Assembly (NCBI RefSeq): GCF_963259705.1
Contig: NC_081846.1
Coordinates: forward strand, 89,478,641-89,542,640
Direction of reading: 5' to 3'
DNA from: Myotis daubentonii
Lineage: Eukaryota > Chordata > Mammalia > Chiroptera > Vespertilionidae
Length of the DNA stretch: 64,000 nucleotides
Below the pieces are notes generated by a model. It did not search any database, was not told the DNA's origin, and saw nothing but the letters and a program-made list of their open reading frames with translations. Position 1 is the stretch's first letter, and each line of letters opens with the position of its first letter. Both the position numbers and the translations under genes were made by a program. Below are positions 35,763 through 47,312 of this stretch, piece by piece.

Positions 35763-36420
35763 TAAAGACTTAAGCCAGCAGACTTTTCTGCAGGGCACTA
35801 GCTTGTCAGGGTAGGGACACCAGGAGTTGGGAGGATGGCAGTTGTGCACTCTCCTAGGCTGGTGCAGTATAGAGAGAGGTGTGCTCAACCCAGGGAAGAC
35901 ATTGTCTGCGGGTGGTGTGGGAGAGTGACTCAGCACAGCAGCTGACCCTCTAGTTTTCTCCTCAGGGCTGCACAACCCACTCAATCGCTGTACGACTGCA
36001 GGTTGCTCCAAGTGATCTTCCCTCTGCCAGAGCCATGAAGGAGTGGACAAGAATGAGATATTTTGCATTAATTCTTTAAGAGGGCTCCTAGGTTTCTAAC
36101 AGAGTCTCTTTTCTCTTTGGTGGATTCAGTCTCTGCTGGTTTTCATAGTCAGATGTTATGTGGATTCTTCTTTCCAGTTGTGATTCTCCAAGCTGAGGAG
36201 CCTATCCTGGAGTTGAGACCCTCACTCCTTAAGGGAGACCTTACCAGTTCAGATCCCTCTGAATTCTCAACCACTGTACATGGGTGTGGGACCAGCACTT
36301 TCCGCATCTCCATCCTTCCTACAGTCACTATGTGGCTTCTTCTATAGGTTGTTGGGTATAAAACTTCTGTTCAGCTAGTCTTCAGTTAGTTATTCAGTTT
36401 GATTGATATATAATTTAGTT
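35763..36420 (-). mobile_element. LINE-1/HAL1 5' UTR fragment
   Basis: Reverse complement homologous to the 5' UTR at 14905-15300 and to 61440-62100 (shared plus-strand CAGATGTTATGTG, CTCAACCCAGG and TTATTCAGTTTGATTG). It directly abuts an oppositely oriented ORF2 piece. Confidence 0.78.
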
Positions 36421-36645
36421 GTAATTCCAGTTTGGAATTGGGAGGTTCCAATTTGTATAGTCCTGATTGGATGAGGCAAGTCTCAGTTTTTGGCAGAAAC
36501 ACAAACCCAGGTTTCCCTGCAGTGGCTGACTCGGAGGCCATAAACAAGCAGGTGTAGTGCAGGACGCTGAGAGTTTAGTCAGGGCGTCCTCCCTACACAC
36601 AGAATGTCTGAGAGGCCCTATCAGCCAATGACTGCTAGGCTCTCA

Positions 36646-36668
36646 TCCTATATAATAAACGGCCATCA
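36646..36668 (+). repeat. Extra 23-bp Helitron 5' terminus
   Basis: TCCTATATAATAAACGGCCA immediately precedes a second, complete Helitron 5' end (TCCTATATAATAAAAGGCCA at 36669). It is a duplicated or fossil terminus. Confidence 0.85.
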
Positions 36669-37665
36669 TCCTATATAATAAAAGGCCAATATGCAAATAT
36701 ACCAAACAGCGGAACAACTGGAACAACTAAAACAACTGAACAACCAGTCACTATAACATGCGCTGACCACCAGGAGGCGTGTGCGGAACATGGTGGGTGT
36801 CGGCTGTAGTGGGATGGTGGAGCAGGTGAGCTGGGGTGCCAGACCAAGGTGGGGTCAGTCACTGTCATCAGGGCGAGTCTATGGTGGTTACTGAAAATTC
36901 TTTGCTCCCACATGCTGCGGTACCTCCTGGTGCTTGCACCTGCTGTTGGCACTGGCCCCGCTCGTACCCGCTGCCAGTGCTGGAGCTGCCACTTGCACCC
37001 ACTGCTGGTGCCCAGCGCTGGCCATGATTGCTTGGTACTGTCAGCTGTGCGAGTGGCGGCTGCCAGCCCCGATCACCCCTCAGGGTTTCTCCACCTCCCT
37101 CTGCTCCTCAGGGGAGATTGGAGCCAGCAGCCACAGCTCACACCCATGACAGCAAGGACCCCTCTCACATCCGCTGCTGGTACCAGAGCCTCTGCTTGCA
37201 TACACTGCCAGTGCCAGCGCCAGCCCCACTCACACCTGCAGCCAGCACTGGAGCCACTGCTCACACCAGCTGCTGGTGCCTGGTGCTGATCCCAATTGCT
37301 TGACGCCATCAGTGGGTGCAAGTGGCAGCTGCCAGCCCTGATCACCTCTGAGGGCTTCTCCACCTCCCCATGCTCCTGAGGGGCAGCAGCTGCTGCTTGC
37401 ATCGCTGATGGTGCCAGCCCCACTCGCATCCACTGCTGGCGCCAGCCCCAATCGCTCCATGCCTTCAGCATGTGTGAGAGGGGCCAGGTGTGTGGGAACA
37501 GTGGTGGTGGGAGAGGGGCTGCCGGCAGACAGGGGACCAGGGCCTGTGGCAGGAAGGGCTGGGCGTTGGCACGAAGGATGGGCCGAGACCCGTCCCTGTG
37601 CCTACTGCAGCCTCATGGCCCACAGTTCCTTTCAAGGTGCACAAATTCATGCACTGGGCCCCTAG
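36669..37665 (+). mobile_element. HeliBat-type Helitron, 997 bp, GC-rich interior
   Basis: 5' TC at 36669-36670 and 3' CTAG at 37662-37665 with GCACTGGGCCCCTAG. The 5' domain has ACCAGTCACTATAACATGCG and CTGACCACCAGGAGGC. The interior (36890-37480) is a GC-rich patchwork of related GCTGGTGCC / GCCAGTGCTGGAGC units with an approximately 300-bp imperfect direct repetition (GCCAGCCCCGATCACCCCTC at 37061 versus GCCAGCCCTGATCACCTCTG at 37331). The long frames in both strands come from this repetition. Confidence 0.92.
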
Positions 37666-37721
37666 TTATTTATAAAATTTGGGCTTTAGTTGACCATAGG
37701 AAGTCCATTTCAGCAGATTAA

Positions 37722-37800
37722 TTTCTTCTTGAGGCTCACATCAGATAAATCTTTCTTCTTGGAGTTCACATCAGATAAATCTTTCTTCTTTGAGGTCCAC
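37722..37800 (+). repeat. 30-bp tandem repeat, about 2.6 copies
   Basis: The unit TTTCTTCTTGGAGTTCACAT + CAGATAAATC is repeated at 37722, 37752 and 37782 (partial), with a few substitutions. Confidence 0.9.
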
Positions 37801-39683
37801 ATTTTTCCCTTTTTACCAAAACCTGTTGGCAGACAGTGTTGATACCGATCAGGCTGATTTCCTTGGGTTGTGTTTAACCCCAAGTCAATGCCTGAGTGGT
37901 TTGGCCACATGTTCTTGGTCCATGTAGTCCTCTGGTGGGAATTGGTGGCTATAACCACCTACCTTTAAGGGGTTCATCAGGTATCTGTTTAACCTGGGAA
38001 GTTTCTGAAGTGATTTTTTTTTTTTCATGAGGCATTGAATTAGTGAAGCTTTAACAAGACCTTTCAACACTGAGTTGTAAATTGCTAGAATAAAAAAAAA
38101 GGAATGAAAACTAGGAACAGGCATTCATATTGCAAATAATGGGTAAATCAAGAGAAATTGGCAAAAGATAATCAGACATATAAGCATAGTGAGCCTGATT
38201 CTTCTTGATTCAGATGTATTTTTAAGCAATTCATGCACAGTAGTTTATTCAAAACTAAAGGAAATAATTACTAGGTAGACTATCATTTCTCTTCTTTATG
38301 CAACCATCACTTGAGTCTTTATAGGAGATTTTAGGCACCTGGTTATACAGAACATCAACAGCTTGACAATTAGGCACATTAAACAAACTGGAGCAGTGGT
38401 GAGTAGTACAATTTGTTATCCAGTCGTTGAAACACCATGGAGCCCAGTTGGAAGCCACCTGAAATAACAGAAAATTTAAGCCCTAGTGGTAGCCCTGGCA
38501 AGAGTGGGATGTCCCTTAAGAAATTTTATAAGTTTGCAAAACTTGGTTATCTCTAATTATACCTGGAAAGAGGTAATTAATCAGGTACAGCAAGAGGTAT
38601 TAGCAATGGTACTGACTCCTCCTTGGGCTGCAAAAAGTAATCTTAGGCAACTCTGCTGTCAAGGACTGCTCGAGCCCGGGGACCTAGAGGTCTTTGTTGA
38701 ACACAGATGGCACCAACAGCTGAGCAGGCTCTTCTGTTCATCGTCCTGTTAGGTCTTACATCATTATAGCTAACTGAGCATTGCCAAGGCCTGTCCATTC
38801 GCCTACAGTTCGAAGGAAGCAGTTGCTCCCACATTAACCTCAAAATTGTGCTTTCTATTGTCTTAGATGGATCTGGATTCAGCTACATCTGAGAAGAATG
38901 AAAAGTAATGGAACTGAAAGAAATCAAGAGCTAAAAATGCAACAACCTTAGTCTTAGGTGTTTTATATTGATGGCATTTAAAACTGTACAACTGGATTTA
39001 TTTGCTATACACATAAACTGGTGTTGTAATTTAAAAAGTACCACTTACATCCACACAAACATTTGAATCATACTCTAATTTAAAACAAAACATAATAATG
39101 TGTGTACCCTGCAACTAACTGTTTGTGCAATTGCAACAGTGAATAATTCAAAATATCTTATGAACGTAATATTTACATGTAGGAAATTATACCAATTAAT
39201 CAAACAGCTGAAATTTATAAATGTAATGGCCAAATATACCTAAATTTCTAAGCACTTATCTCAGCATTTTATCTAAATGTCACCCATTAAGAGAAAAATT
39301 TTAAATGTTTCTCCCTCTTCAAAATCTCATCCTACTTTTTGTGAGATTTGGAAAAGGAGTTTTTTTCTGCCTCAAGTAAAATGCCAATCCATCACATGGC
39401 ACATTTTAACTCCAATGACGTGATGTACAAATCACTACCCTTTACAATTACATTAAATATTATCTATAATAACAGATTTTTACATTGCTGGGCTTATTCC
39501 TTCTGACATCACTTAAATGCATTTTAACTTTAAACATTGGCATGAGGTAGAAAAGGAGGAACTCACAAGGAAGGTAATCTTCAAAGTGTTAAACTCTATT
39601 CACTACAGTTTGCCCCAAGAGTGAAGTTAAGAAAAGTTACATCCTTAAACTGGAAGACTGACTATTGTCAAGCCATTACTCCT

Positions 39684-39718
<35 letters not shown>

Positions 39719-40859
39719 ATATTTTTTAAATTACTTCTTTTATTTTCAGTTTAAGTAATTGGGAAAAAGACAATACACTTTTATAAAGCTTTTATACAAC
39801 AACTTGTCTTATGCATCAATTTACCATGGTGCTCTAAATTACCTCAATTGAAATATAGGTTCATTTTACTTAAATAACTGATGAAATATCATTATGGCGG
39901 TTACATTTTTTCAGCAAGAAAAAAAAATGATTCACATTTAAAATGATGTACTTTCCATAAACTAGTAGCACTTCAGTTTACCAGGACATACAAATTTGGC
40001 TTCACTGACTGGTCAGAAATAAAGGAAATGCATATACAGTATGTCTAAAATATATCTTTGTATAAGAGAAGTGCAAGAATAAAATTTTTATAATAATTTA
40101 GAGGGTCTCCTTAATAAGACAGGTTTGCATACTCCCTAATCAAATAACATTGTTTTTTCATTAATGATTTTGAAAAAAGACAATATTTACCAAAAGGAGT
40201 GGTTCTTAGGTTAAGCAATACCAAGAGAAAGACTGTAGATCAAGGCAGATTAAAAGGACTAACAAGTTTTGCCAGTTGAGTTTTGACTATCTCATTGGTT
40301 TGTTCTACAAAGCTATAGGACTAGAAATAATAATTACAATCAAAATGATACAATGGTGGTCAAATTTTGCATACCTGGTATAGATTTTGTCTTGTAAAGT
40401 GGGTTTCCTCAATCAGTATGGGACTCTGTGAGATTTTTTAAGCAGGAACAATACATACAAATCACTAGTAAGCACATTTTTATCTTTAAAAAGGGTGGAA
40501 ATGAATTAAAACCACTTTCCAAATGTCAGATTAGCCAAATTACTTTCTTTTCCCCCTTTTGTAAAGAAAGATTCCCTTACTTTAGTAATCTATTTCATTC
40601 TAGTAACAATTAAATAATTTACAGGTGATTATAGACATTTAAATTAGACACAAAATTTAGCTTTTTTATATTTAGAAAATTTGGTTTGCGTGAGCAATTG
40701 AAGACCTGATGATATAGAGCACAGTAAATAATTTTAATAACACAGAGAATCCTTACTTTTCCTTGATAGTTTCTTATTAAGATCATAACAACAGGATTCC
40801 AAGAAGGTGGCCTGCAGGACTGGAGTGTGAGTGTATGAGGTAGGGAGAGGGCAAGTGTT

Positions 40860-40861
<2 letters not shown>
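37801..40861. other. AT-rich intergenic sequence
   Basis: No gene or family recognised. It includes a pure A run at 39687-39715. Frames at 38255-38458 (minus) and 38486-38752 (plus) lack recognisable domains. A degraded retroelement at 38250-38880 cannot be excluded. Confidence 0.4.

Positions 40862-40898
<37 letters not shown>
40862..40898 (+). repeat. (GA)n microsatellite
   Basis: About 18 uninterrupted GA units. Confidence 0.97.
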
Positions 40899-40900
<2 letters not shown>

Positions 40901-40904
40901 AGAT

Positions 40905-43290
40905 CGTGCAGGAGTTCAGGGCTCTCCTGGCCAAGAAGCCACTTTTTCTACCACAGTCACTCCCCAGGCCCTACTCCGGATCAGAGACCTCACCACCTTG
41001 AAGGGTTTCCAAGGTCCTCATTGGGAGGAGGCTGGGGGAGCAGCAGCAGCTAGGCGCCAAGCCTCGCCACCACCCGGACTCAGACTTCATGTAACCTGGG
41101 TCCAAACCCATGTGCACCCCACACTGGACTCTACTCACACCCACCGAGGTCACAATCCAGATCCCACATGCCTGCAGCAGACACAGAGGTATGTATGTGT
41201 GTGGAGGGGGGGGGGGTGCTCTGCGAGCCTGGCACCTGCTCAGCCTGACCCCATGGCACTGACAGGGACACAGCCTGGACTCTGTGACATCACCAGTTGA
41301 TTGCCATTGACCCAGCAGGACTCTCACTCCTGCTGTGTACTCACCCACTGCCACTGCCTGTGCTGCCACCACCGCCCTAGATGCTCGGCTCCACAGCCAG
41401 GGCTCAGGGCAGGAGCTGCGCTAAAGGTTGGGAGGTAGATGTAACCTCCCCTGATCTGGACCTATTAAACTGAGGACCTGAGGAGACTGAAGAGGCTTCA
41501 GATCTGTAGGTGAGACGTGAGTGCCTGGGACTGAGAGAGAAGGCCCAAGGTTCCTGGATAGAGTAGCGCTAGCACACTGCCATGGGGCAGCCTGGGAAGA
41601 TCCTCCTGAATGTGAGAATGGCCACACAGTGGATTCAGGGCCAGCCTACACTGGAGGACACACCCTGCATTGCATCTGGGGGATCCTCTATTTCTTGAAG
41701 AGATTTGTGCTGGTGAGCAGAAAGGGAACTGGTCAGTAGGTCCAGGGAAGAGGATCAGCCTTGCCCACCTGGAAAACAGGGGAGGTGCCCTCTTCCCTGG
41801 AAAAACAGCTGCTTCTGACCAACCTTCAGCAACCTGAGGAAGGGAGAACAGCCCTGAGATGGAAATCTGTTTCCCTGCAGATGGCAGACAGAAGGGGCCA
41901 GCAAACCGAGCAGAGCTGAGGCATTTAGAAGAAGAGGAAGGGCTACCCCCACTTCTTACAAACTACTGGCACAACTCCCAACACAGGTCTGATCGAACCA
42001 TCCTGGCCAAGACCAGTGCCGGGGTCCAACCCCAGCGGGTCCAGGGGTCCCCAAAGGTGAGGACGGAGTCGGCAAAGAAGGAAGGACACGGAGACAGTAT
42101 TCAGTTGATCAGCAGCCTAGCCAGGATCTACAGCCAGGATCTCCAGCCAAGTTCTGGTCTGGATCTCCAGAGAGGTTCTGCTTCGGAGCTCCAGCCAGGT
42201 TCTGTAGCCAAGTTCCCTCACTAGGTTCTCCAGCCAGGTTCTGTCTGAGATCTCCAGCCATGTTCAGTCACCAGGTTCTAGTCAGGTTCTCTTGCCAATT
42301 TCTGTAGTCAGGTTCAGTCCAGGATCTTTTGCCATGTTCTCTCCAGCGAAGTCCTTCTGTCTCTAGAGAACGTTCTGTGTAGGTTCTGTGCCTAGTTTCT
42401 GTCTCTCTTGGTTCTGTGTTCTAAGTCCTGTCTCTTTCTGTCTTGTTACATCTGTATTTATACCAGTTGATTCAATCCCATCAATCTCTATTCCAAAGGT
42501 TAGGGCGTTTCTTATCTCCATTCCAGGGAGTAAAGATTATGTAGTTTAAGCATGATTTTTCGTAGTTAAAGTGATTAATTACCCGCCTGGCACTTTAGTT
42601 AAGGGGTTTTATTCCCTCCCTAACTTCAGGGGAAAATCCCTACCTGGGGATTCAACCTTTCTCAGAGAGGTGACCTTGTTAAAACACAGCGCCAAGAAGG
42701 TGAGCAAACATATTAAGAACCGTATGTCATATATGCCAGGTCCCTTGAAACAGCAAGGATGGACCGGCTCCCGGCAGACCAGGATACCCCTGCAGAGCCC
42801 AGATCCATGGGGGAAGGGGGAACAATGCAGAACATGGACAATCCAGGCATGAGACTCTAGGCAGACCCAGCCTCTGGGCTAAGGAGTCCCTGCCCACTGG
42901 GCTATTAGGGGCTTCGACCTATAGGGCCTCTATAGGTTGCCCAGGGCAAGAAAGGGACAGTGACTCACATTGATCTGCATCAGAGAAGCTCCCAGGGATG
43001 CCAGGATAGACACACCACGGAACCAGATTCAACATCAGAGCAAAGTCCAGTGAGCTCCACAGATAGCGGAATGAAAGGTTTCTGAGTGAGTGAGTGTGTG
43101 TGGTTTTGTTTTTTGGTGTGTATGTGTGTGTGAGTGGCTTTTTTTGTTCTAGTTTCTGTTGTTTGATCCCCCCCTTTTTTTTTCTTTATTCTCTTTTTTT
43201 TCTTGCATATCTCTAATTTCTCCCTTTCCTTTGATTCTGTTTTCCTTTTGTTTCTTATTATTAATTTTTCTCATTTTATTTTTCTCTTCT
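40905..43290 (+). mobile_element. Probable LINE-1 5' UTR region (younger subfamily), split by a solo LTR
   Basis: GC-rich sequence leading into L1 ORF1 on the same strand. The parts before 42011 and after 42782 read as one unit once the LTR and one TSD are removed (..CTGGCCAA GACCAG GATACCCCTG..). The pyrimidine-rich stretch at 43170-43290 precedes an ORF1 C-terminal block, so the ORF1 N-terminus appears deleted. Assignment as L1 5' UTR rests on position and composition. Confidence 0.5.
42017..42776. mobile_element. Solo ERV LTR (class II-like), 760 bp, perfect 6-bp TSD
   Basis: Boundaries TGCCGG...CCGGCA form a perfect 6-bp terminal inverted repeat. The target duplication GACCAG is perfect at 42011-42016 and 42777-42782. 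The interior 42105-42420 consists of about 15 degenerate units containing CCAGGTTCTG / CCAAGTTCTG, an unusual tandem-repeat region. GTATTTATACC near 42452 is a TATA-like element if the LTR lies on the plus strand. No internal viral genes are present, so this is a recombinational solo LTR. The 6-bp TSD suggests a beta-like ERV. Confidence 0.9.
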
Positions 43291-43565
43291 TTTCCCAAAG
43301 AGACCCACACCTAGACACATTGCAATTAAAATGACAAATGTTAAAGACAAAGAAAGAATCTTAAAGGCAGCAAGAGAGAGACAGAAAATTATCTACAAAG
43401 GTGTTTCCATTATAATGTCAACTGAATTCTCAATAGAAACACTTCAAGCCAGAAGGGAGTGGCGGTAAGTAATCAAAGCAATGAAAAGCAAGGGCCTAAA
43501 TCCAAGACAACTGTTTCCAGCAAGGCTATCATTTAAAATTGAAGGTGAAATAAAAAGCTTCCCAG

Positions 43566-43600
<35 letters not shown>

Positions 43601-45470
43601 TTAAAGGAGTACATTACCACCAAACTAGCAGTGCAAGAAATGGTAAAGGGACTACTTTAAAAAGAAGAAAAGGAGAGAGAGAAGGATAAAAGGAGAGAAA
43701 GATGCATAAAGAAAATAACAATAGCAATAAATAAATACCTATCTATACTAATAAAAGGGTAATACGCTAATTAAGGTGGCCATCTTCAGGAGTCCTTCTG
43801 GACAAAGCTGCAGCGGCTGCCTGAGGCTCAGGCAGGCCGCAGATAGTGGCTGCCGCTGCGAGGGCCCTGAGGCTCAGGCAAAGATGGCTGGGCTGAAGCT
43901 CAGGCAACAAGGGCCAGGCTGAGGCTCAGGCAAGCCACAGTGGCTGTGAGGGCTGAGGCTCAGGCAGCCGCAGCAGCTGGCAGTGGCAGCAGCAGCAGCA
44001 GAGGCATGACAGGGGCATCGCCTTCCCCTGATCAGCCGGTTGCCTCCCACAGAGGGAGGCCAGACTACGGCACTCCCACGTGGAGCAGGCCTAAGCCATC
44101 AATAGGACATCCCCTGAGGGCTTCTGGACTGTGAGAGGGGGCAGGCCAGGCTGAGGGATCCCCTCCAGTGCATGTTTTTTTATGCACCAGGCCTCTAGTC
44201 AATATTAACCTTAAATGTAACTGGATTAAACGCTCCAAACAAAAGACATAGGGTGATTGAATGGATAAGAAAACATGATCCATATATATGCTGTCTACAA
44301 GAGACCCACCTCAGAACAAAAGATACCCACAGACTGAGAGTAAAGGGATAGAAAAAAATAATTCCATGCAAATTGAAAGGAAAAAAAGTTGGGTAGCAAT
44401 ACTCATATCAGACAAAATAGGCTTCCAAATTAAGACCTTAAAAAGAGACCAAGAAGGTCACTATATAATACTAACAGGAACCATTCAACAAGAAAATGTA
44501 ATGCTTATAAATATATATTAACCCAATATAGGAGCACCCAAATACAAAAAACAAACAAACAAACAAATAAACCTCTTGATGGACTTTAAAGGAGAGACCA
44601 ATAGAAATGCAGTCATAGTAGGGGAATTTAATACCCCACTGACATCACCGGATAGGTCTCCTAAATAAAAAAAAAAAAATCAACAATGAAACGGAGGCCT
44701 TAAATGACACACTAGATCAGATTAATCTAACTGATATTTACAGAATATTTCACCCCAAAGACGAATATACATTCTTCTCAAGCACATGGACCATTCTCAA
44801 AGACAGACCACATGTTACCACACAAAACAAGTCTATACAAATTCAAGAAGATCAATATACCAAGCATCTTCATGGATCACAATGGCATGAAGCTAGAAAT
44901 CAATTAAAATAAAATAAAAACTCAAAAACACTCAAATACATGGAAGCTAAATAGCGTACTATTAAACAATGAATGGGTTACCAGTGAGATGAAAGAACAA
45001 ATTTTTAAAAAATCCTGAAACAAATGACAATGAACACACAATAACACAAAACCTATGGGACATAGCAAAAGCAGTTCTGAGAGTAAAGTTCATAGCATTA
45101 TAGGCCTACCTCAAGAAACAAGAAAAAGCAGGAATAACTATCTAACCTTACAAATAAAGGAAGTAGAAAGAGATTAGCAAGAAAAGCACAGAGGAAGTAG
45201 AAGGAATAAAATAGTAAAGATCAGAGTGGAAATAAATGACATAGAGACTTATTGAAGAGCTGGTTCTTTGAAAAGATAAATAAGATTAAATAACCCCTAG
45301 GTAGACTCAACAAGAAACAGAGAGGACCCAAATCAATAAAAACAGAGATGAAAGAGGCAATATTACAATGGACACCACAGAAATATGAAGGATTCTAAGC
45401 TAATACTATGAGCAAGTATATCCCAACAAACTGGACAACCTGAGTGAAATGGACAAATTCCCCTACATCC
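43291..45470 (+). mobile_element. LINE-1 ORF1 C-terminus and ORF2 N-terminal half, split by a Helitron
   Basis: ORF1 block 43302-43670 (CCACACCTAGACACATTGCA, AAGCCAGAAGGGAGTGGCGG, TTACCACCAAACTAGCAG) with an A run at 43569-43598. After the Helitron, ORF2 resumes (CTTAAATGTAACTGGATTAA, GCTGTCTACAAGAGACCCAC, ACACTAGATCAGATTAATCT, CACAATGGCATGAAGCTAGA) and stops abruptly after CCCAACAAACTGGACAACCT and a C-rich run at about 45478-45495. It is less diverged than the L1 at 14905-20544 but disrupted. Confidence 0.9.
43742..44198 (+). mobile_element. HeliBat-type Helitron inserted between L1 ORF1 and ORF2
   Basis: 5' TCTATACTAATAAAAGGGTA and 3' GCACCAGGCCTCTAG with CTAG at 44195-44198. The interior carries repeated GAGGCTCAGGCA units (43829-43965) and a CAG-rich stretch (43967-44000). 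Confidence 0.94.
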
Positions 45471-46186
45471 CCTAGCCCCCCCTCCCCCCCCCCCCACACA
45501 CACCCTGCTTTGCAGGGAACAATTTTGGAAAAAGGCACACCTTCTTAGTTCTTATTAATGGTGAGACAACACTTAAGTCAATCTGTGAACATTGCTGGAA
45601 TAGGTTTTTAAATTCCCCCTTTTTATGACTAGGGTTCACCTGTATATTTTACTTAGGTATGTTAGGTAGGGGGTACCACCTATATATGTGCATTTTAGTT
45701 ATTTCTAATTAATAATTGCCAAAAGTTCTACAAACCCTCATCCACTTCAAAGATATGACCTGCTTAGAAGCCTGCAATTTAGAGCAAGTCAGAGACCTTT
45801 CCATGGGTTTTTCTAAGGACTTAAATGTACTAGATTAAATCAATGGCTGCCCAATATGACAAAATTTAACAATGGCATGGTTATAGATTTGTTTAAAATG
45901 CAATTGATAGACAACAACCTTTTAGTTATTTAGTACAACAAACAATTTGTATATATAGAGTAACATGTGGCGCATGGCTTATTGCAGGTGGTGTCTTTAA
46001 CATTGAAAACAATTTATAAACCCCAATAGATGAAACACCCAGAGTGTCACTGGCAGACACAAAGAATTATCACACTTGCCCTATGTCCCTGACTGGATAT
46101 ATGTGATTTCCGAAAGTTTCCTGTTTGAACTTGGCTCTGAATCTGTGCAAGTTCTTTTCTGAAGCAGATTGAATTCTCTATAACAT
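45471..46186. other. Intergenic sequence with poly(C) tract
   Basis: C-run and CA-run at about 45477-45502, then AT-rich sequence without recognisable genes. Confidence 0.4.
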
Positions 46187-46204
46187 TCAAAGTATATGTA
46201 TCTT

Positions 46205-46452
46205 GGATGTGAGGGCGATCTGGCTGCGACATCTGTCACCCCATTGATCGCCAGGGTTGATTCGGCTGATCTGGCTGGCTAGGCGGGTGTCCCCCTCCTC
46301 CCTCACCGATCTATGTGCGTCCCTCCCGAAGCTGCGCGCTCAGTCGAAGAGGACGACCTTCCCCCCCCCCCCCCCCCCACAGGAGAGGACCGGTCTTCGG
46401 TCAAGGGTATACGAGTAGCTGCGCTCCCCTGCTAGAACCTCCAAACAAGCTC
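46205..46452 (+). pseudogene. RN7SK: 7SK RNA retropseudogene, 3'-truncated, 17-bp TSD, no poly(A)
   Basis: It starts exactly at the 7SK 5' end (GGATGTGAGGGCGATCTGG) and runs collinearly through GACATCTGTCACCCCATTGA, TGATTCGGCTGATCTGGCTG, GAAGCTGCGCGCTCAGTCGA, GGTCTTCGGTCAAGGGTATA and CCTGCTAGAACCTCCAAACA, stopping near nt 250 of about 330. The 3' stem-loop and oligo(U) end are missing. A run of about 19 C (46361-46379) replaces the loop after GACGACC. The TSD TCAAAGTATATGTATCT is perfect at 46187-46203 and 46453-46469. 7SK normally sequesters P-TEFb with HEXIM/LARP7. This copy lacks the LARP7-binding 3' end and has no external Pol III promoter visible upstream, so it should be non-functional. 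Confidence 0.96.
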
Positions 46453-46469
46453 TCAAAGTATATGTATCT

Positions 46470-47312
46470 AAATAGAACACTGTTATTAATTTTTAATTGA
46501 CAGTGCTTCCTCATGTGATTTCAAGTGTATTGAATCAGTCTAATTTAGTTCAAAAAATATTTCTTTCTAGAAAGAGAGAATAGATCCCAGGGCCCTTGGG
46601 ATATCACAAAGTTAAATCGTTGAAATCTTACACTCGGAAGAGCTGCCAAATATACTTAACCTAAGATTATCCAATTTAAACCAGTTTTAACATTAAAGAT
46701 TTGGTCTGGACCACAGAATTTATCCTTTTTAATTCAGCCAATAAATTGTTATATCCTAGTAATGCCACAGAAGTACAGACACATACAATATACTCTGAAC
46801 TGTAGAGAAACACTGGGAGGACACGCCTAGCACCTGTCCCTTCCCTTGCATCCTGCGCCCATGAGCACAAAAGCAGCCAAGCTGAGATTGCCCGCCCCAC
46901 AGCCAGTCTGCTTTCCTTCGGCCACCTGCGCGGGTTTGTGACGTCACAAGCAGGTTCTGGGATGTGTAGGCCACACCTTGGGACCACCCTGTCCCATCAC
47001 TACTGAAGCTGCCCATGGAATGTTTAATGGCAAGAAGCTGGGCGGGGCTTTGCAATGTTCCCCGCCCTGCCCCTTCCTCCGAGCACCTGGGTGGGTTGGC
47101 AAATGTCTGGCCATAACACGCCAAATTATCCTAGATTTTGGGGTGCCGGCAAGCAGGCACAGAAAGTGGGGGTCCTGAGAACACAAGCCTTGTCTTAAAA
47201 TTAAGTCTTAAGTTTCCTCTGCTGAATATCACCTAGTAACCTCATTCTGCTGCTTTGAAAGCGAATAGCCAATTCTCAGAATAAAGCTGCCCTCTCCCTT
47301 TTTGCTTGGCCG
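46470..47312. other. Intergenic sequence, GC-rich in its second half, possible LTR
   Basis: Contains a CRE-like palindrome TGACGTCA at 46938-46945 and, downstream, GAATAAAGCTGCCCTCTCCC (47279-47298), an LTR-like polyadenylation region. Boundaries and TSD are not identified, so a plus-strand LTR is possible but unproven. Overlapping frames on both strands are composition artefacts. Confidence 0.35.

Noticed and set aside
36849..37471. Overlapping GC-rich frames of 130-146 residues on both strands
   Set aside because: All lie inside a non-autonomous Helitron with repeated GC-rich units; long frames on both strands reflect composition.
38250..38880. Retroviral env-like relic
   Set aside because: A few Cys/Trp-rich residues on the minus strand looked suggestive, but there is no continuous frame, motif order or flanking LTR.
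42105..42420. CRISPR-like array
   Set aside because: Units are short, degenerate and without unique spacers of constant length, and they lie inside an LTR of a mammalian genome.
46205..46452. Functional 7SK RNA gene
   Set aside because: The 3' end is missing, a poly(C) expansion disrupts the structure, TSDs show retroposition, and no proximal sequence element plus TATA is seen upstream.
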